From the NCBI GenBank assembly GCA_965178125.1, contig OZ237759.1, positions 620,001-684,000 of the forward strand: DNA of 64,000 bases. The letters are read 5' to 3'. The notes under the pieces were generated by a model. The model saw only the letters and a program-made list of their open reading frames with translations, ran no database searches and was not told the origin of the DNA. Each line of letters opens with the position of its first letter. The stretch's first letter is position 1. Origin of the DNA: Bilabrum cf. latius. Lineage: Eukaryota > Bigyra: Bicosoecida > Bigyra > Bicosoecida. The translations under genes were made by a program, and so were the position numbers. Shown here piece after piece: positions 37,341 to 50,294 of the stretch.

Positions 37341-40300
37341 ATGGCATGGACTACTAGTTCGAACCTTGGCGCCCACAGCACCAGCGATCGCCGGTCACGT
37401 TCAGGCTGCTCTGTGCCTCATGGTAGCGGTCTGGCACGTAATTCGCGCATAAGTACTCTTACTACAGTCTTCTTGGGTGTAGTATTTCTGGCGCATCGGC
37501 CGGCGGGGCAATCATGTGACTACGATTACGTTCTCAGTAGCAGCGGTGCCAGCGGCGGCTTCGTTCGGCTAACAGACGGAGCAAAGTTTAGCAGCTTGCC
37601 TAAGCACAACGGCAGGCTACCACACTTAAGTGTTCTCCCAAGGGATGCGTCCATTGTGTCGCCGAGTCTGGCAGCAGGTGCAGCTGGGCCGATTGGCGTT
37701 CGCTTGTCGGCAGGGCCTTCGCACGCCGCCTCCCTCATGATCGCCAAAAAGCCCCGGATGACAATCGTTGTCGGCAGAGGGAGCTCTTTAAGTGAGCTTA
37801 GTTCCTTTGGTCCATCCAGAATTCCGTTTAGTCTTCCATGATGTTCACCTATCGGACCTTCTCTTCTTCACCCACATCATGCTCGCAGGGATCCGATCCC
37901 GTCAGAAGTATTCAGGGAGCCCTTCAACGGCAGACACACAGCCCAGTATTTACAACAAGCAGATGTCCTGCAGACTTCGACCGCCTAGGGCTCCAAGTAC
38001 GGCTCCCGTGTTTTCGGGCACCACAACGGATCGGGCTCTGCTCGCGATCGCACACGACACGCTGCGTCTCGAAGGCCCACCTCCCAGCGCCCCCATCGAT
38101 GCTATTGTTCCTGTTGCTGGATCTGATCCGGCTGTGGCCACCATGGGTGCGTTGCAACTTCCCGAGATTGCTGTGTTTGAATGGGTGCGAGACACTGGCC
38201 TTGCCATCCCGCTCGATGAGGGTGCCGGAGCTGTCGAGGCGTACATTTGCGCGACCGGCGGAACCGTTCTGTCCGTTGCAGGGAATAGCACTACTGATGC
38301 AGGGAATAGCACGGCGTCTGCTTTGATTTCAACCTCAGGCCAGACCGCTGCTGCGCCATTTGTGTCACGGAACGATTCGCTCCGTGCAGCCGCCCGAATG
38401 GCCCTCGACCGCTTTCCGGCGTGGACTGGCGGTCCCTCGATAGGTAGCGTCGCTCAGTAGCAGGGGTACTACGAAACAAACGTTACTGCGCTTGTGGCAG
38501 CCGCCGTGAAGGCAGGTGGATCGGAAAGCGGCGCGGGCAGGGGTTGCTTCGTGGTGGTGCGGGGACTTCCTGGCGCTACCGACCTGGTTGCGCAGATGCG
38601 GGTGGTTGGAACCGCATCCGGGGTCGGGGAATGGTCAGGAAGACCAGAGCCGGCTGCGACCATGACTGGCGTGCCGCAGGTGGTGCTGAAGCCCCCCATC
38701 GCAGAGAGCAGCCTGCAGCGGATCCTGGGATACACTGGCCTGATTCTCCAGTGGCTGGCACCCCTCGACTCGGGGAGTGCAATCGTCGGATACGACCTGT
38801 AGGAAGAAGCCAGACAGGTGCAAGGTCCGAGCCCTGACTTTGGTGGAGCCTCGGGGCGACGACTCGGTGGTGTGACTTCCGGTGGAGGTGACGCGGCGTA
38901 GTATGATGGCGGCAGTGGCAATAGCAATGGCGGGAAACTATGGAGTGGTGTGACCGCTGTTTCGGATCTTCGTGCAAGTCACACGTCGTTTCGAACGTGG
39001 CGCGCGAATATCGTGGGCTCTGTCAGTGCCGGCATCACTCTCAGTGAAGAGGTGCCGGTGGAAATGCTTCCAGGCAGGTTTCTAAGCTCCACCGGTGGAT
39101 TAGCAACAGGAATCGGATCGTTGCAGGACCTCGAGGACCAGGTGCCCGGGCCTTTGGCCCTTGAAATCATCCGGGGGCTCCGGCGGGAGAACGAGTATCG
39201 ATTCCGGGTTCGTGCGGTGAACCAGTTCGGTGCCGGTGACTGGAGTCCCATGTCAGACTGGTACTCTGTGAGCGGCACGATCCCGGACGGCCCGACCCTT
39301 GCCCTTGAACAGGTCGGCAGCGCAGCAGAAATCGGCGAAGCAGCAGTGGGCGCGGGCGCACATGAAGCTGTTGCCACCGATTGGGTTTCGAAAGCCGTGC
39401 TGGATGGCCCTGATGCCGCACTGGTCGCATGGAAAGACGCTTTTGATGGCGGGGCAGACATCACAGGCTACGTGGTGTAGCTGACTTTGCAGGAAGTAGC
39501 GGACGCTCCGCTCGACTTTGATGCAGTGCGGCTGGTAAACGTAGCGGGTGAATCAAATCAATCCAACAGTCAAGTTGGATACTTGGTACCAGCAGGTCCA
39601 GGAGTCGATTTGCCTCCGTGCGAGTCTCCTGTTGTTGGCACTAGTGGCAATTCGAGCGTCACCGGCGCTACTGACGGCGGGGGCATAGCATGCAACGGCA
39701 CCGTGGGAAGCAACACGACCAAAGCCACCATCGGTGGCCTTCGGTCCGGTAGCGTGTACTTTGTACGCGTAGCTGCGTTGAATGCGAGGGGTAAAGGCGC
39801 GTGGAGTTCCGACCTGTAGATTCGCACCCCTGCTGGGGTGCCTTGCCCACCCGCGGCGGTCGTCTTTTCCAACAACCGAACGTCGCTGCAGGACGGTAGT
39901 GGCCGCACCCGCAGCTCTGTGAACCTTCGATTTTTGCCCTCGAAATGCACGGGAGGAAGGGACTAGTCGATACGAAGATACGACCTTTCCGTTCTTAGGC
40001 AGATTGGGAGTGCCCCGGCGTCCGTCGAGGCGATTGCCGTAGGTCGCGTGTACCCCGGAGTCGATTTCGCCATTCCGCAGTCGGCAGTTGCACCGGGATT
40101 CAGCGCGAAGCTGCGTCTGACGGCAGAGAACACAGCCCGACTGCTGTCTGTGCCAGTGGACACCGTGGTCGTGGCACCAACCGACGTGACCTTGCCACCT
40201 GTGGCAGCTGCATCTATTGAGGATGAATCGACTCTTCCAGTCGAATGGGACGAACTTCGCGCAGCAGGTCGCCTACAGACTGCAGAATTCGCCGGCGGTC

Positions 40301-43300
40301 AATCCTCAGGCGACGACGTGGATCGTCTGTAGCCCGACGCCACATCTGCCGTCCTACTCGTGGCACCGCCAGAAGATGTCCCTGGTGCCCCTGTGACCGC
40401 CCTCGGAGTGGAAATCAGCCTGCAGGACCTGCCTCGCGACATGCAGTCTTTGTCTGCTATCGCAACGGAAGATGGATGGGTACCGCTGTCGTTCGGTGGA
40501 TCCACCGGTGGAGCAGTTCTTGACCTGCCCCCAGGCAACCGCACTGGGGCCGCTGAGAGGCAGCGTCTGGTGGACCTTGGGAGGGTTCCAGCAGACAGCC
40601 TGAGGTGGAGCATCGCTGCAATCAACTCGTCAGTTGGAGACGGCGAGATTGACTCCACGGAGCACCAGACCGAGCTTGCTCCTGTGGACCTGCCACCGGC
40701 AAACGGCACCGATGTGGGCGATGCCGCTGCGGGCTCCCACCTGCACTCGCACCCCACGGGTTTGGGCATTCACCCGAGCGTTCGGGCAGTCCGGATCGAC
40801 GGTGTTCCCCCCATGGGCGAGATACAGCTCCGAGTAGTGAGCTACAACAAGCACGGTCCTAGCGTCTACTCGCCTGTGGTTGTCATACGTTCGGCTTCGA
40901 CAGTCCCCTAGCGCCCGCCACAGCCAGCTGCCACTGCTCCGCTGACGTACGACACCTCCACAGTGTCTGTGGATGTTTCGTGGAATGTTGACACCGACGG
41001 GGACGGGAACGGTCAGCGCATCACTACGGTCGAGGTGCAGTGCAAGCCTGCTCTCTCTGGGTCGACTAGGTGGGTGACTGCCACATCGGACACGCAGCTG
41101 TCTGGAGATCCGGTGTCAATCAGGCGCATCCAGGGGTGTGAACTGAAGCCAGGAGTGTCGTACGAGGTGAGGCTTCTCTCAATAAACTCGGTGGGAAGCT
41201 CGACGCCTTCTGACGCAGTGACTGTGACGATTCCGTCCGTCACGTGCAATGCAGGCTTCGAGCAGTCGCTTGACGGGACGCAGTGCCAGAGGTGCGGCTC
41301 AGGGAACGTGTCAACGGTCGCTCGGTCCATTGACAAGGCAGTCTGCGTGCCGTGCCCCCAGGGGGAAAGAGCCAGTTCCATCAGGGATGTGTGCCTGGAG
41401 CGGCCGCTGGCACCGCTCATTGGCACTCGAAGGGCCGTGAGGGAAGGTGACAGGCTGACTATTCAGGCGCAATGGGTCCTGCCGACAATGGTACAGGCAA
41501 AGCATCAGGCCCCTCTTGTGAACTTGTATATTTACGCCAAGCGGATAGCTGTAGAGGATGGTGGTGCGCCAGCACTTTCCGACACGAATTCTACAGACGC
41601 GGGAAAGGGATCTTCCGGTAGAATAGTCCCTGAGACAGCAGCTGAGCTTTCATCCAGCCCTGAATGGGTCCTTGTCACTACTGCGGATCCCACCACGGGG
41701 GCAAGTGGGAATGTGGAGGCGCGGGAGGTTCCTGTGAGCCAGGCGCTCCGGCCTTCAAGGACGTACGTTCTTGTGGCCGCTCTGCAGAACGATGTCGGTG
41801 TGTCGTTGCCATCGGAGCCGGCCGTGGTGCTGACACCGGATCTGACGTGCTAGCCCGGATTTGAGAAGTCCCCGGACCTCACACAGTGCCAGCGGTGCGG
41901 TGCAGGCAATGTATCGTTGAGCGCACAACTGTTGCAGAACGCTGTGTGCTCGCCGTGTCCAAGCGGCACACGAGCTAACGAGCAACGTGATACCTGTCTC
42001 GAGCGACCCCCGCGGCCACTGATTGGCCAGCGGCGTGCCCTACGTGCAAACGATCGATTGGTGATCGAAGCAGAATGGGCTCTGCCGGCACTTACGGAGC
42101 CTCGGTTCTAGTCGCCGCTGGTTCGTGTGTCTGTATATGCTCGGCGCATACCAGTGGATAGTGACGGTTCCGCCGGAACAGCAGGGAATCCCGCCGATGA
42201 TGACACTGGTGATGGGTCGTCGGTGCAGGGTCTGGTGCCAAGCACTGCCGCAGAGCTGGCAAATAGTGCCGAGTGGACTCTGGTGAGCACCGGGGATCCT
42301 TTGGCGTCGTCATCAGGCGAGATTGTGGCGCGCGAGGTGCCTGTGGGCACGCCATTGCGACCCAGCAGGGCGTACGTCCTTGCAGCCACTCTTCAGAACG
42401 AGGTGGGCGTGTCCTTGCCCTCGGAGCCGGCCGTGGTGCTGACCCCGGATCTCGTGTGCCCAACTGGCTTTGCAGGTGCTGAGGATGGACTGACATGCAT
42501 CGAATGCGAATCCGGTTCCAGCAGTCCTGGTGGAAGCGTGTCTGCTTCAAGATGCGCCCCCTGCGAGCCCGGGTTCTTCACCCCGGATGGTGCCCCGCGA
42601 TCAGTCTGCCGAGAATGTCCCAGCGGTACGTTCCAGTCCGGGCCAGATAGGTGTGACCCGTGTCCCTAGGGGCAGTACTCACCCCCAGGACAGGCAGTGT
42701 GCACGCAGTGCCCCCAATAGAGCAGCGCGGGCTCTTTGTTTCAGTGCACTCAAGGCCAGGTGCAGATCGCCGCGCTTGGCGTGTGGGTTCCTCCCCAGGA
42801 GCACGGTGCGCCTGTGACGAACGCGACAAGGGTGTTCGCCTGCCCACTGGCCTCGTCCTGCATCTCGGAAGCTGTGACCAACGAGACAACAGGGGAGACA
42901 AGGGTCCAGAGCACCTGTGCCGAAGGATTTACGGGGCCTCTATGTGCCAAGTGCGAGGAGGGATACGCCCGCATGGGAGAGGCCTGCCTCCCTTGTCCGA
43001 AGAATGAGGCTACCACCACTGGCCTGGGCGTCGTAGGTGCAATCGTCGGAGTGGCAATCATCACATTTGTGGTCCGGAGGTCTGTGCTGGGGAATCCACA
43101 ATCCATCAGTAGCGTGGCCACGAAGATTTTTCTCAACTACGCTGCTGTTCTAGGCCAGCTGTCTCAGTTCTCGTTGCCGCAGCCTCCCTTGTTCGCCTAG
43201 TTCTCAGCCTACTTCACCACCGCATCGACTGGGGGCATGTCCCCCAGCGGGGTGTCAGCGTAGTGCGTAGCACAGCTGCCTTTTACAACCACGATTTGGG

Positions 43301-44988
43301 TCGGCGCTGCCGCCCCACTGGCCGTGACTGTCGTGCTTGCGCTGTTGCTGCTAGTACCGCACATGCTGCTGTAGATCCCTTGCATCGATGCAGCCTGCAC
43401 CACGCTCGGGACAACAATTCTGTGTGCTTGCCGGCGGCTCGGATGTTGTCCCGATGGTGATAGTGTGGGGGGCATACCTAGTATGGCACCATCGGTACGA
43501 GGTGACACGTTTAGCGCCATAAACGTCATGAGCAACCGGTAGATGCAATCCCAAAAGAACAGCAAAGATTCGAGTGGAAGCAGTGGCGCCGCCGCTTCCG
43601 CTTCGCCTACAAGGGCCGCCGAGGATACCTTTCAGGCAAAGCATATCTAGCGGAGCCCATCGACTGTGATAGTTCGCTCCAGTAGCAGGAGAAACAGCGA
43701 CCGTAGCAAAGCTGTAGTGACTTCGTAGCCTGCATTGGCCTTGTCTCTCATGAGACCAGCGACGGTGGCACCCGGCACACTCCCTCGCACTAGCCGAGCA
43801 CTCACAATTCATGACATGTAGATGCAGCAACAGAAGAGGCAGGCACGGTTGCATGAACCCTCTTCGTTTTCCTCAGTTGGCACCACGCCGAGTCCCTCCC
43901 TGCTGGACTGGTTCCTGGCAGCCTCTGTTGTCGTCCTATTCCTCGTGCACACCACCGTCACTGAGACGATGACCAAGGCTTTCATATGCTTGCCCGAATC
44001 GCTCCCAGTGAATGGGTAGGAGGGCTAGGTCCTTGTTGCAGACGTTGAAATCATGTGTGGGGATCCGCGCGTCGTGCTTCCAGGTGTCATCGGGCTGCTG
44101 GCGTGGACGATCGGAATCCCGGTGCTGGGGATGTTAATCTTGTTCAGGTATCGCGAGAGGCTGGACGAGCCGCGCATTCTGATGATGTACGGTTTCCTAC
44201 ACAAAGGGTACGGCAAGAACGTGTGGTTCTGGGAGGTGGTTGTCCTGATGCGGAAGGTCCTCGTCCTGGCGATGGCAATCACGGCGAGGGACGATCCGTT
44301 CCTGAGTGCTTTCTATGGCTCTGCCGTTATCGCTGCCGCGCTCTTCTTACAGACGCTTGTGCAGCCCTACCAGTCTGCCCACCTTAACGCTGCTGAAACA
44401 GTGCAGCTGTGTGCGATATTTGTCACGCAGTTCGCGAGTATCCTGTTTTGGCATCAGGAGCAGGCGACCGCATCCGCTGGGAACGGAGCGATTGCCGTAA
44501 TGTTCTTCGTAAATTTTCTGGCTGTTCTCTTCATCGCCAGGGCTGCACTCTTATTGCGACTGGAGGAAGCAGCAACGCATAAGGAGGGAGCATCTACGAA
44601 GCAGTAGTAGCCGGGCTGGGTGGACTGTCTCACGTGCGGGGTATTCGGTGCTAGGAGCGGGTCTACGTGCGGATGGGCCTCACCCGTGCTCTTGCTTTGT
44701 GGAATGGATAAGGAGAAGATAAACGCGAGGCGGACAGCACTTTAGAGAACAAGTGGGCCCGCTGCTGGCAGCCGAGAGGCACATCAGCCACATAGGGCGC
44801 AGCAGTCCAACAGTTCCATGCCCGCAGTGGGTGTCAACAAGGTGGATGTGCGCATATTTGGAACACCCAGGAGATAGGGCTAGTCAAAGCCTGACTTGAG
44901 TTCCACATCTTCGGTTGGCGGGACTAATAAAGGCGTAGCGCAAACGGACGGAGGGCAGACGTACGTCGAAGTTGGGGTGAGAGTCTGA
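37341..44988 (+). CDS. Giant surface protein: FN3 repeats, Cys-rich ephrin-receptor-like modules, multi-TM C-terminus
   Basis: Exon 1 37341-37791 and exon 2 37889-44988 (97-bp intron, GTGAGC...CTCGCAG, phase 1), 2,516 residues, with about 25 TAG codons and none of TAA/TGA. An N-terminal hydrophobic anchor (LTTVFLGVVFLAH) is followed by an extracellular region with several fibronectin III-like domains (e.g. ENEYRFRVRAVNQFGAGDWS; ALNARGKGAWSSDL; SYEVRLLSINSVGSSTPSD) rich in sequons. Then come two tandem ~205-residue units, each a Cys-rich CQRCGxGNVS module plus a beta domain (41222-42450). CPxGTYS-like modules and CAEGFTGPLCAKCEEGYA follow. At least six membrane helices occupy the C-terminus. 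Such architecture is common in protist adhesion/receptor-channel proteins. The function is inferred only as cell-surface sensing or adhesion. Confidence 0.82.
41222..42456 (+). repeat. Internal tandem duplication of ~205-residue units
   Basis: Unit 1 (41222-41850) and unit 2 (41851-42456) share CQRCG-GNVS, CLERP--PLIG-RRA, VP-TAAEL--S-EW, REVP and SLPSEPAVVLTPDL phrases at matching positions. They differ by short indels. Confidence 0.85.
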
Positions 44989-44994
44989 TTCAAG

Positions 44995-45035
44995 TTAGAG
45001 CGCAGCCAGAACTCGATCTGGAACACAGTTAGAGC

Positions 45036-45083
<48 letters not shown>

Positions 45084-45908
45084 CCAGCAGCACCAGCAGC
45101 ACCAGCAGCACCAGCACCAGCACCAGCAGCAGCCCCTGCGCAGGCAGGCACGAAGCCACCACCGCCGCCAGCGCCGTCAGCCCCAGCGTGGTCCCGAACA
45201 GCGTGCCGGGGAACACAAACACGAACGGCATCTCTGTGATCAGATTCAACTGAAGTGTCAGTGTCACGCTCACCAGCACTCCGATCCCCGTCCCCAGCAA
45301 GAACGCACTCGTCACAACCGACAGAGCCTCGGCAAGGTACACCACAGTGGTCTGCGTCCCGGTCAGCCCCAGGGCCCGAAGCACCCCCAGCTCCCTCGAG
45401 TTCTCCCGGATCGTCGCAGAGAAACTCAGCCACGCAGCGAAGAAGCACAGCGCGATCGACATCACGGCCACTGCGTTGAAGAGCACCAGCATGCCCTCGG
45501 CTGCCAGCTCCGTGGACTCGAGCAGGTTGGCAGTATCCTGCACCTGGAACCGATCGTCGGGTACCAGCATGCGCTGCAGTGCGGCACCTCAATATCATCT
45601 TGTAGGGAAAAGATGTTCATCTGCTGAGCCGGGACCTGACCGTCTTTGTCTCGCACGAACATCCTCCCTCACTCATAGGCTCATTTGGGGGTGGGGAACA
45701 TGGCCCCGGCAAACAGCACGAAGGCCACTGCCGTGCTCACCATGCTGTGCCCGCCCCAGTTCTTGGTCACCACCGTGTGCAAAGGCGCGTTGGGCCCCCA
45801 CACGAAGAGTCGCGCCACCAGTGGCTCGAGAGGGGGCCCTGCAGCATCTGCGCTATTAGGGCCAGGCCATGAACCCTGATCGCATGTTCCACTGATGCTT
45901 GAAACCAC
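44995..45908 (-). pseudogene. FtsX-like ABC permease remnant
   Basis: The C-terminal part (45570-44995, TAA) shows the eukaryotic FtsX/MacB-type permease signature: LCFFAAWLSFSATIRENSRELGVLRALGLTG in two overlapping blocks, then further membrane helices and a poly-Leu tail encoded by a CAG repeat. Upstream, 45908-45681 encodes VVTKNWGGHSMVSTAVAFVLF, also typical of this family. However, two in-frame TGAs follow (GAMFPTPK-stop-AYE-stop), and the two pieces are in different frames. I found no good splice sites to bypass these. The large N-terminal domain usual for the family is absent. It is most likely a truncated, decaying gene. Introns that I failed to see are the alternative. Confidence 0.6.
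45034..45120 (+). repeat. CAG/CAC trinucleotide microsatellite
   Basis: About 16 CAG units followed by CAGCAGCAC units, encoding the poly-Leu/Val-Leu tail of the permease remnant on the minus strand. Confidence 0.9.
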
Positions 45909-46560
45909 TTGCGGTAGTGTCTTACGTCAGATACTAGGGAGCACACCGATCCCACTTCCCGGCACAATGGACTCCCACCGAACGATGACCCAGGGCACCC
46001 CTTGAGTTGCATTGTCAGCCTCATCCTGCGTCATCTACGGTTGCATGCGTGAATCTCAAGGCTAAGGAGATTTCATTTTATGTTGTTACAAATAAAAGTG
46101 CGTTAGTATGTTATTGATCATCCTGTTTAACTCAACATCGCTAATAATGCAAAATGCGAGACGATCTTGAAGCACGATTCGGAGTCAAATGTATTTTCCG
46201 AGAAGCAAGACTTTCGTCATCGAATCTCTCACAACCATACAACATACACAGAAAGTTAAGCAAGCTTTGTGCAAAAAGCGTAAAATTATATAGTGGTACT
46301 ACACGCATTGATTGTAACAACTTGAGCTACACACCTTTCGGGTAGCTAGCTACAAGTAAGGTCTCATTTGTAAGAACGCCTTCGCGTGCCATTATCGTGC
46401 GCGTGTGAGATAGTTAGCCCGTTTCTGAATTTTACTGACCTCAATACCCCACTTCATTTATCTTGCTCTGACACGTTTGTCTGTCGCTGAGCTGGACGGA
46501 GGCAATTTGAAGATTTCCCACCATTCGGTTTGTATCTCGCAGACGGAAGACCTGACCATC
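45909..46560. other. Intergenic, AT-rich
   Basis: AT-rich between 46060 and 46450. No coding feature. It lies upstream of the SprT-like gene. Confidence 0.5.
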
Positions 46561-49500
46561 ATGCATGCAGCTGCTTCATCATCGAGCAGTTCATCCAGTT
46601 AGCATCCAATGCAACCCTCCGATGGTACTTTGGGTCGTCAAATGCTATCAGCTGCATCAGCCGCTGGCGCTTCGCTCCGACCGTCACGAGCATCCGACAC
46701 AGGCGCGGAGCCTACTAGTAGTCGCCCGGGCCCTCAAGACACAGATGCTTGGAAGAAGCTACTTACAAAGACTTGGGAACAAGTGCGGGAAACAAGCCTG
46801 TTCAAGAAAAGATGCGTCAGCATTCGCAACAGCAACATCGACAGGCGTGCGACGCTAGTCTCCAATTCTCCCGCGGTGGCCGGGGCTGCATCCAGTACCA
46901 CGGAGGAGCTGTGGACGCTGGACATGGGCAACCCTATGGACATCAGGAAATTCTTCAGGCTAAATGCCGCGCAGTTCCCAGGGGATGGGGCTGATGCAGT
47001 GAAAGCAGGACCGGGCGCGGCTGGCGAAATGGTCGGATCAAGCGGCAGTGGGAGGTCACGGGGAGCTGGTAGTACGGGTGCTTCCTCTTCACTCGGAGCC
47101 AGCGTCATCTTGGACGAGCTGCACAAGCCAGACACCACAGAAATACCGAGGAGGGACCAGCCGATTGTACCTTCGTCCGACTCTGGCCGGGACGACTTGG
47201 CTAGAGCTACGTATGAAGAGTTCAACAGGGCGGTGTTCGGGGGCCAGCTGCCGTCCTGCAGACTGCGGCGCACGGTGCAGTCAGCGCGTGAAGCAGTTAA
47301 TGAGTACTCCAAAGTGGTCCTAGCATGGTACGGCAAGGCGCACGTGACCAGGACAGAGCTATTCAGCTCGGCAGGAGCAGCTCGTGAGCGGCGGTGCATC
47401 ATCCTGCTCCCCCGCTTGGCGCTGACCGGGGTCAACAGGCTCAAGCATGCCATGCTCCGAGCCATGTGCACGACTGCTGGATGGCTGCTGGACGGTGGTA
47501 ATTCATTCGCGGGCTAGGCCGGTGATCTGTGGAGGATGCACGCCGCCACGCGCGTGCCGAGTGTCCCTGTACTGGCACCTCCAGCCTACCGAGTATTCTT
47601 CCCTTTTCGGTGGAAGTGTACGGCTTGTCAGCACGTGCATGGTGCATGCAGACACAACCGTGCCATTTCTGAGACGCACCAGTGCAGCTGCGGCAACGGC
47701 AGGCTCCAGTTTATCAAGAAGTTCGACGTGGCTCAGTTCCACAGTCCAACAGGCGAAGACGGCGACACTGCCGTTGGGGCGCAACGCAAGCGTCACATGA
47801 AGAAGCTGTCGTCACCAAGCCGTCCCAGAGAAAAAGATGCAGCTGTTGCAGCCAGAGTAAGGGGCAGCTTTGGGCAGAGAGTCCATGTGGGCTTGACCGC
47901 AAGCTCAAGGCGGCGGCGAAGTTGGAGACAGAGGCAGGGCACGCCGTCTCAGTCTCACACTCCTGCCTCTGGCGCAGGCGCCCATACCTTCAACAACTAC
48001 GCCGCACCGGGGTCCAAGCGGGCACGGCCTGACCAATACAATCAGGGAACCAACGACAGCGAGACAGGCAACGACAGCAGTCCAAGCAAGGTCGCGAGCG
48101 GCAGCGGCATGGAGACTGGTGCGCAACAGCCCCGTGCCAAAATGCGGAGAACCGAAGGTGGCGCTTAGTCTAGTGAGGGCGATTATGGCATCGACAGCGA
48201 TGACGACATAGAGGTGGTCGAGTTGTCGCCGGGCGGTGCACGCAGATACAGACTGATGAGTGGTGGAAATACACACAATCCGGAGGCATCCGACCAGGAC
48301 CAACAAGCTGCGACAGACGTACCACGCGGGCAGTAGGCGATGCAGCACGACGATGAGGACGGCTTCGAGCAATAGGACGTGAGCGATGTCATCCGAGCGC
48401 CGCCGCTGTCAGTCAGTGTGCTTGTACCTGTGACAGCAGGATCGAACCCAAGCGAAGCTGTGGGTGAGGGCTTCAACTCAGGACCACAATCGTCTGCAAG
48501 TCAGCTAGCCGGCATTGATGGGAATTGGGAACTTATGGGCCCTAGCTCAAATTCCAGTTCCAGTTCCGGTTCCAGTTCCAGCAGCATATCGAGCGCTGAC
48601 ACCAAAGCCAGTGTATGGCAGGAGGACCGTGCAGTGCAGCAGACCCACATCGGGTCCAGCGCCCGCCCTGGCTCCAGCACATGGAGAGTAGACCGTGCAG
48701 TGCAGCAGACCCACATCGGGTCCAGCGCCCGCGCTGGCTCCAGCACATGGAGAGTAGACCGTGCAGTGCAGACCCACATCGGGTCCAGCGTCCGCCCTGG
48801 TTCCAGCACATGGAGAGTAGACCGTGTAGTGCAGCAGACCCACATCGGGTCCAGCGTCCGCCCTGGTTCCAGCACATGGAGAGTAGACCGTGCAGTGCAA
48901 GAAGTACACATTGATGTTCCCGAGCGTGCGCATAGCTAGGCCACCGAGGTGGTGTCACACGCTAGCATCGCACCAGCAGTTTCTGCGACCTGTGCATCAG
49001 ATGCAACTGGCGCTGCGGCTGGACGTAAAGTCGACAGAGCGGCTGATGCAATGCCGCCGCCCGCCCCGCGTACTCAAGAGCATGGCATAGTGACAAAGTC
49101 GAGCGAAGAGGATCCCTGGGACCGCAGCTTTCGGCGATAGCTCCTGGTGTGTCTCAGACCCTTAGGATACAATCGCAGGGGGGACCAGGCCATAGTCGAA
49201 ATAGACCTGCGTATGAGGCTGTGGGATTTCGTCTAGCAGGCTAAGCATGTCAGACTCAGTCTATCCTGCTGTTGGAGCACGCCACTGGCGACTGGGACTG
49301 GTCTGAGCGCTTTAGAGAGGAGCATGATGAGCGTGATTCGGGCCAAAGCGATACACAACAACTCGGCACAAGCATTCGTAGACCTGGCACGCGAAGAGAT
49401 GGGGGCGGGTTCAATTCGCTGGCGGGACATGGACCTCCGGTACCTGTTTTCCCCACTGGTGCTCGACCCCACGGAAGTGCGTGCGATCCTGGTGGTGCGG

Positions 49501-49890
49501 GCCGGATCGACAGTGGCTGTACGGAAGCAGGTGGTTGCTAGCCTCCCGGACAGAACCAGCGTTCCTGATGCAAACTGGCTGGCAAAGGCTGCAGCAAAGC
49601 GCGGGATTGTGATCGTCGGTGTGCCGCCGTTGGCCAAGCTGCCCCACGCCAGGAACATGGCCTTGCTGCTGGCAGGGCAAGTGCTAGCGCAGGCTGGACC
49701 GAGCTGTCGGCTGTTCGCTGGAAGCGGACCCGCATCGACGTGCGACGCGAGCTGCGTGCTTGAGGCAGCTCAGGGGATCACACGGGCCCGTGGGGCAACC
49801 ATGGCGTCGCTGCTTGCCAGGTTGGAAAGGATGAAGGTGCTAAAGTGCGCCGATGGACCGTCGCGGGAGGCACTGCGGCAATTGCTTTGA
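46561..49890 (+). CDS. SprT/GCNA-like protein with degenerate peptidase site
   Basis: ATG 46561 (alternative 46609) to TGA 49888-49890, 1,109 residues in one frame with about eight TAGs. Residues ~216-393 are an SprT-like domain: TYEEFNRAVFGGQLP, a Trp/Tyr-rich strand, TRTELFSSAG, NRLKHAMLRAMC, WLLDGG, then the zinc-ribbon-like tail PFRWKCTACQ ... HQCSCGNGRL. This order matches GCNA/SPRTN-type proteins that act on DNA-protein crosslinks. The HEMCH motif is replaced by RAMCT, and the third ligand position in the HGxxW motif reads AGDLW, so the peptidase site appears lost. An N-terminal ~215 residues, a 22-residue Ser/Arg-rich repeat (48625-48897) and an unrecognised conserved-looking C-terminal ~190 residues flank it. 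Confidence 0.8.
48625..48897 (+). repeat. 66-bp tandem repeat, four units
   Basis: Units encode DRAVQQTHIGSSARPGSSTW-type 22-residue blocks. The third copy lacks one codon (63 bp), and the differences between units are mostly single bases. Confidence 0.9.
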
Positions 49891-50294
49891 TTTTAAAATC
49901 CAGAATGAAGAAGACCTGGCTGTATTCGAGCCATATCTCAATTTATGACACCGTGTATGCCGCCACTGGGAAAACCGGCAAAGTAGAAATCGGGCCGGAC
50001 CGCCTGACATGCTCAGCTAGCTACTGACGGGCGAATGATCGTAACTATTCTATGCCATCCTTATGCTTGTCCCGGGTCAGTAATTGGGACCACGGAATTC
50101 TTGTTTCAAAGGGCCCATAGAATTATTGCTGCGAACGATAAGCAATTCACCTTCTAAATTCTCGGCCCGTTTGGAGGATTCATCCCATGCAATGCCGCAT
50201 CAGGCGGTATCAACTACAATTGAACTTCATATCACTTGTCTGTGTTAGAGCAAAGCACATTACAGCCAATATCGCTAATAATCCAAAATCCGAG
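49891..50294. other. Intergenic
   Basis: No gene seen. This is the promoter region of ankyrin gene A. Confidence 0.4.
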
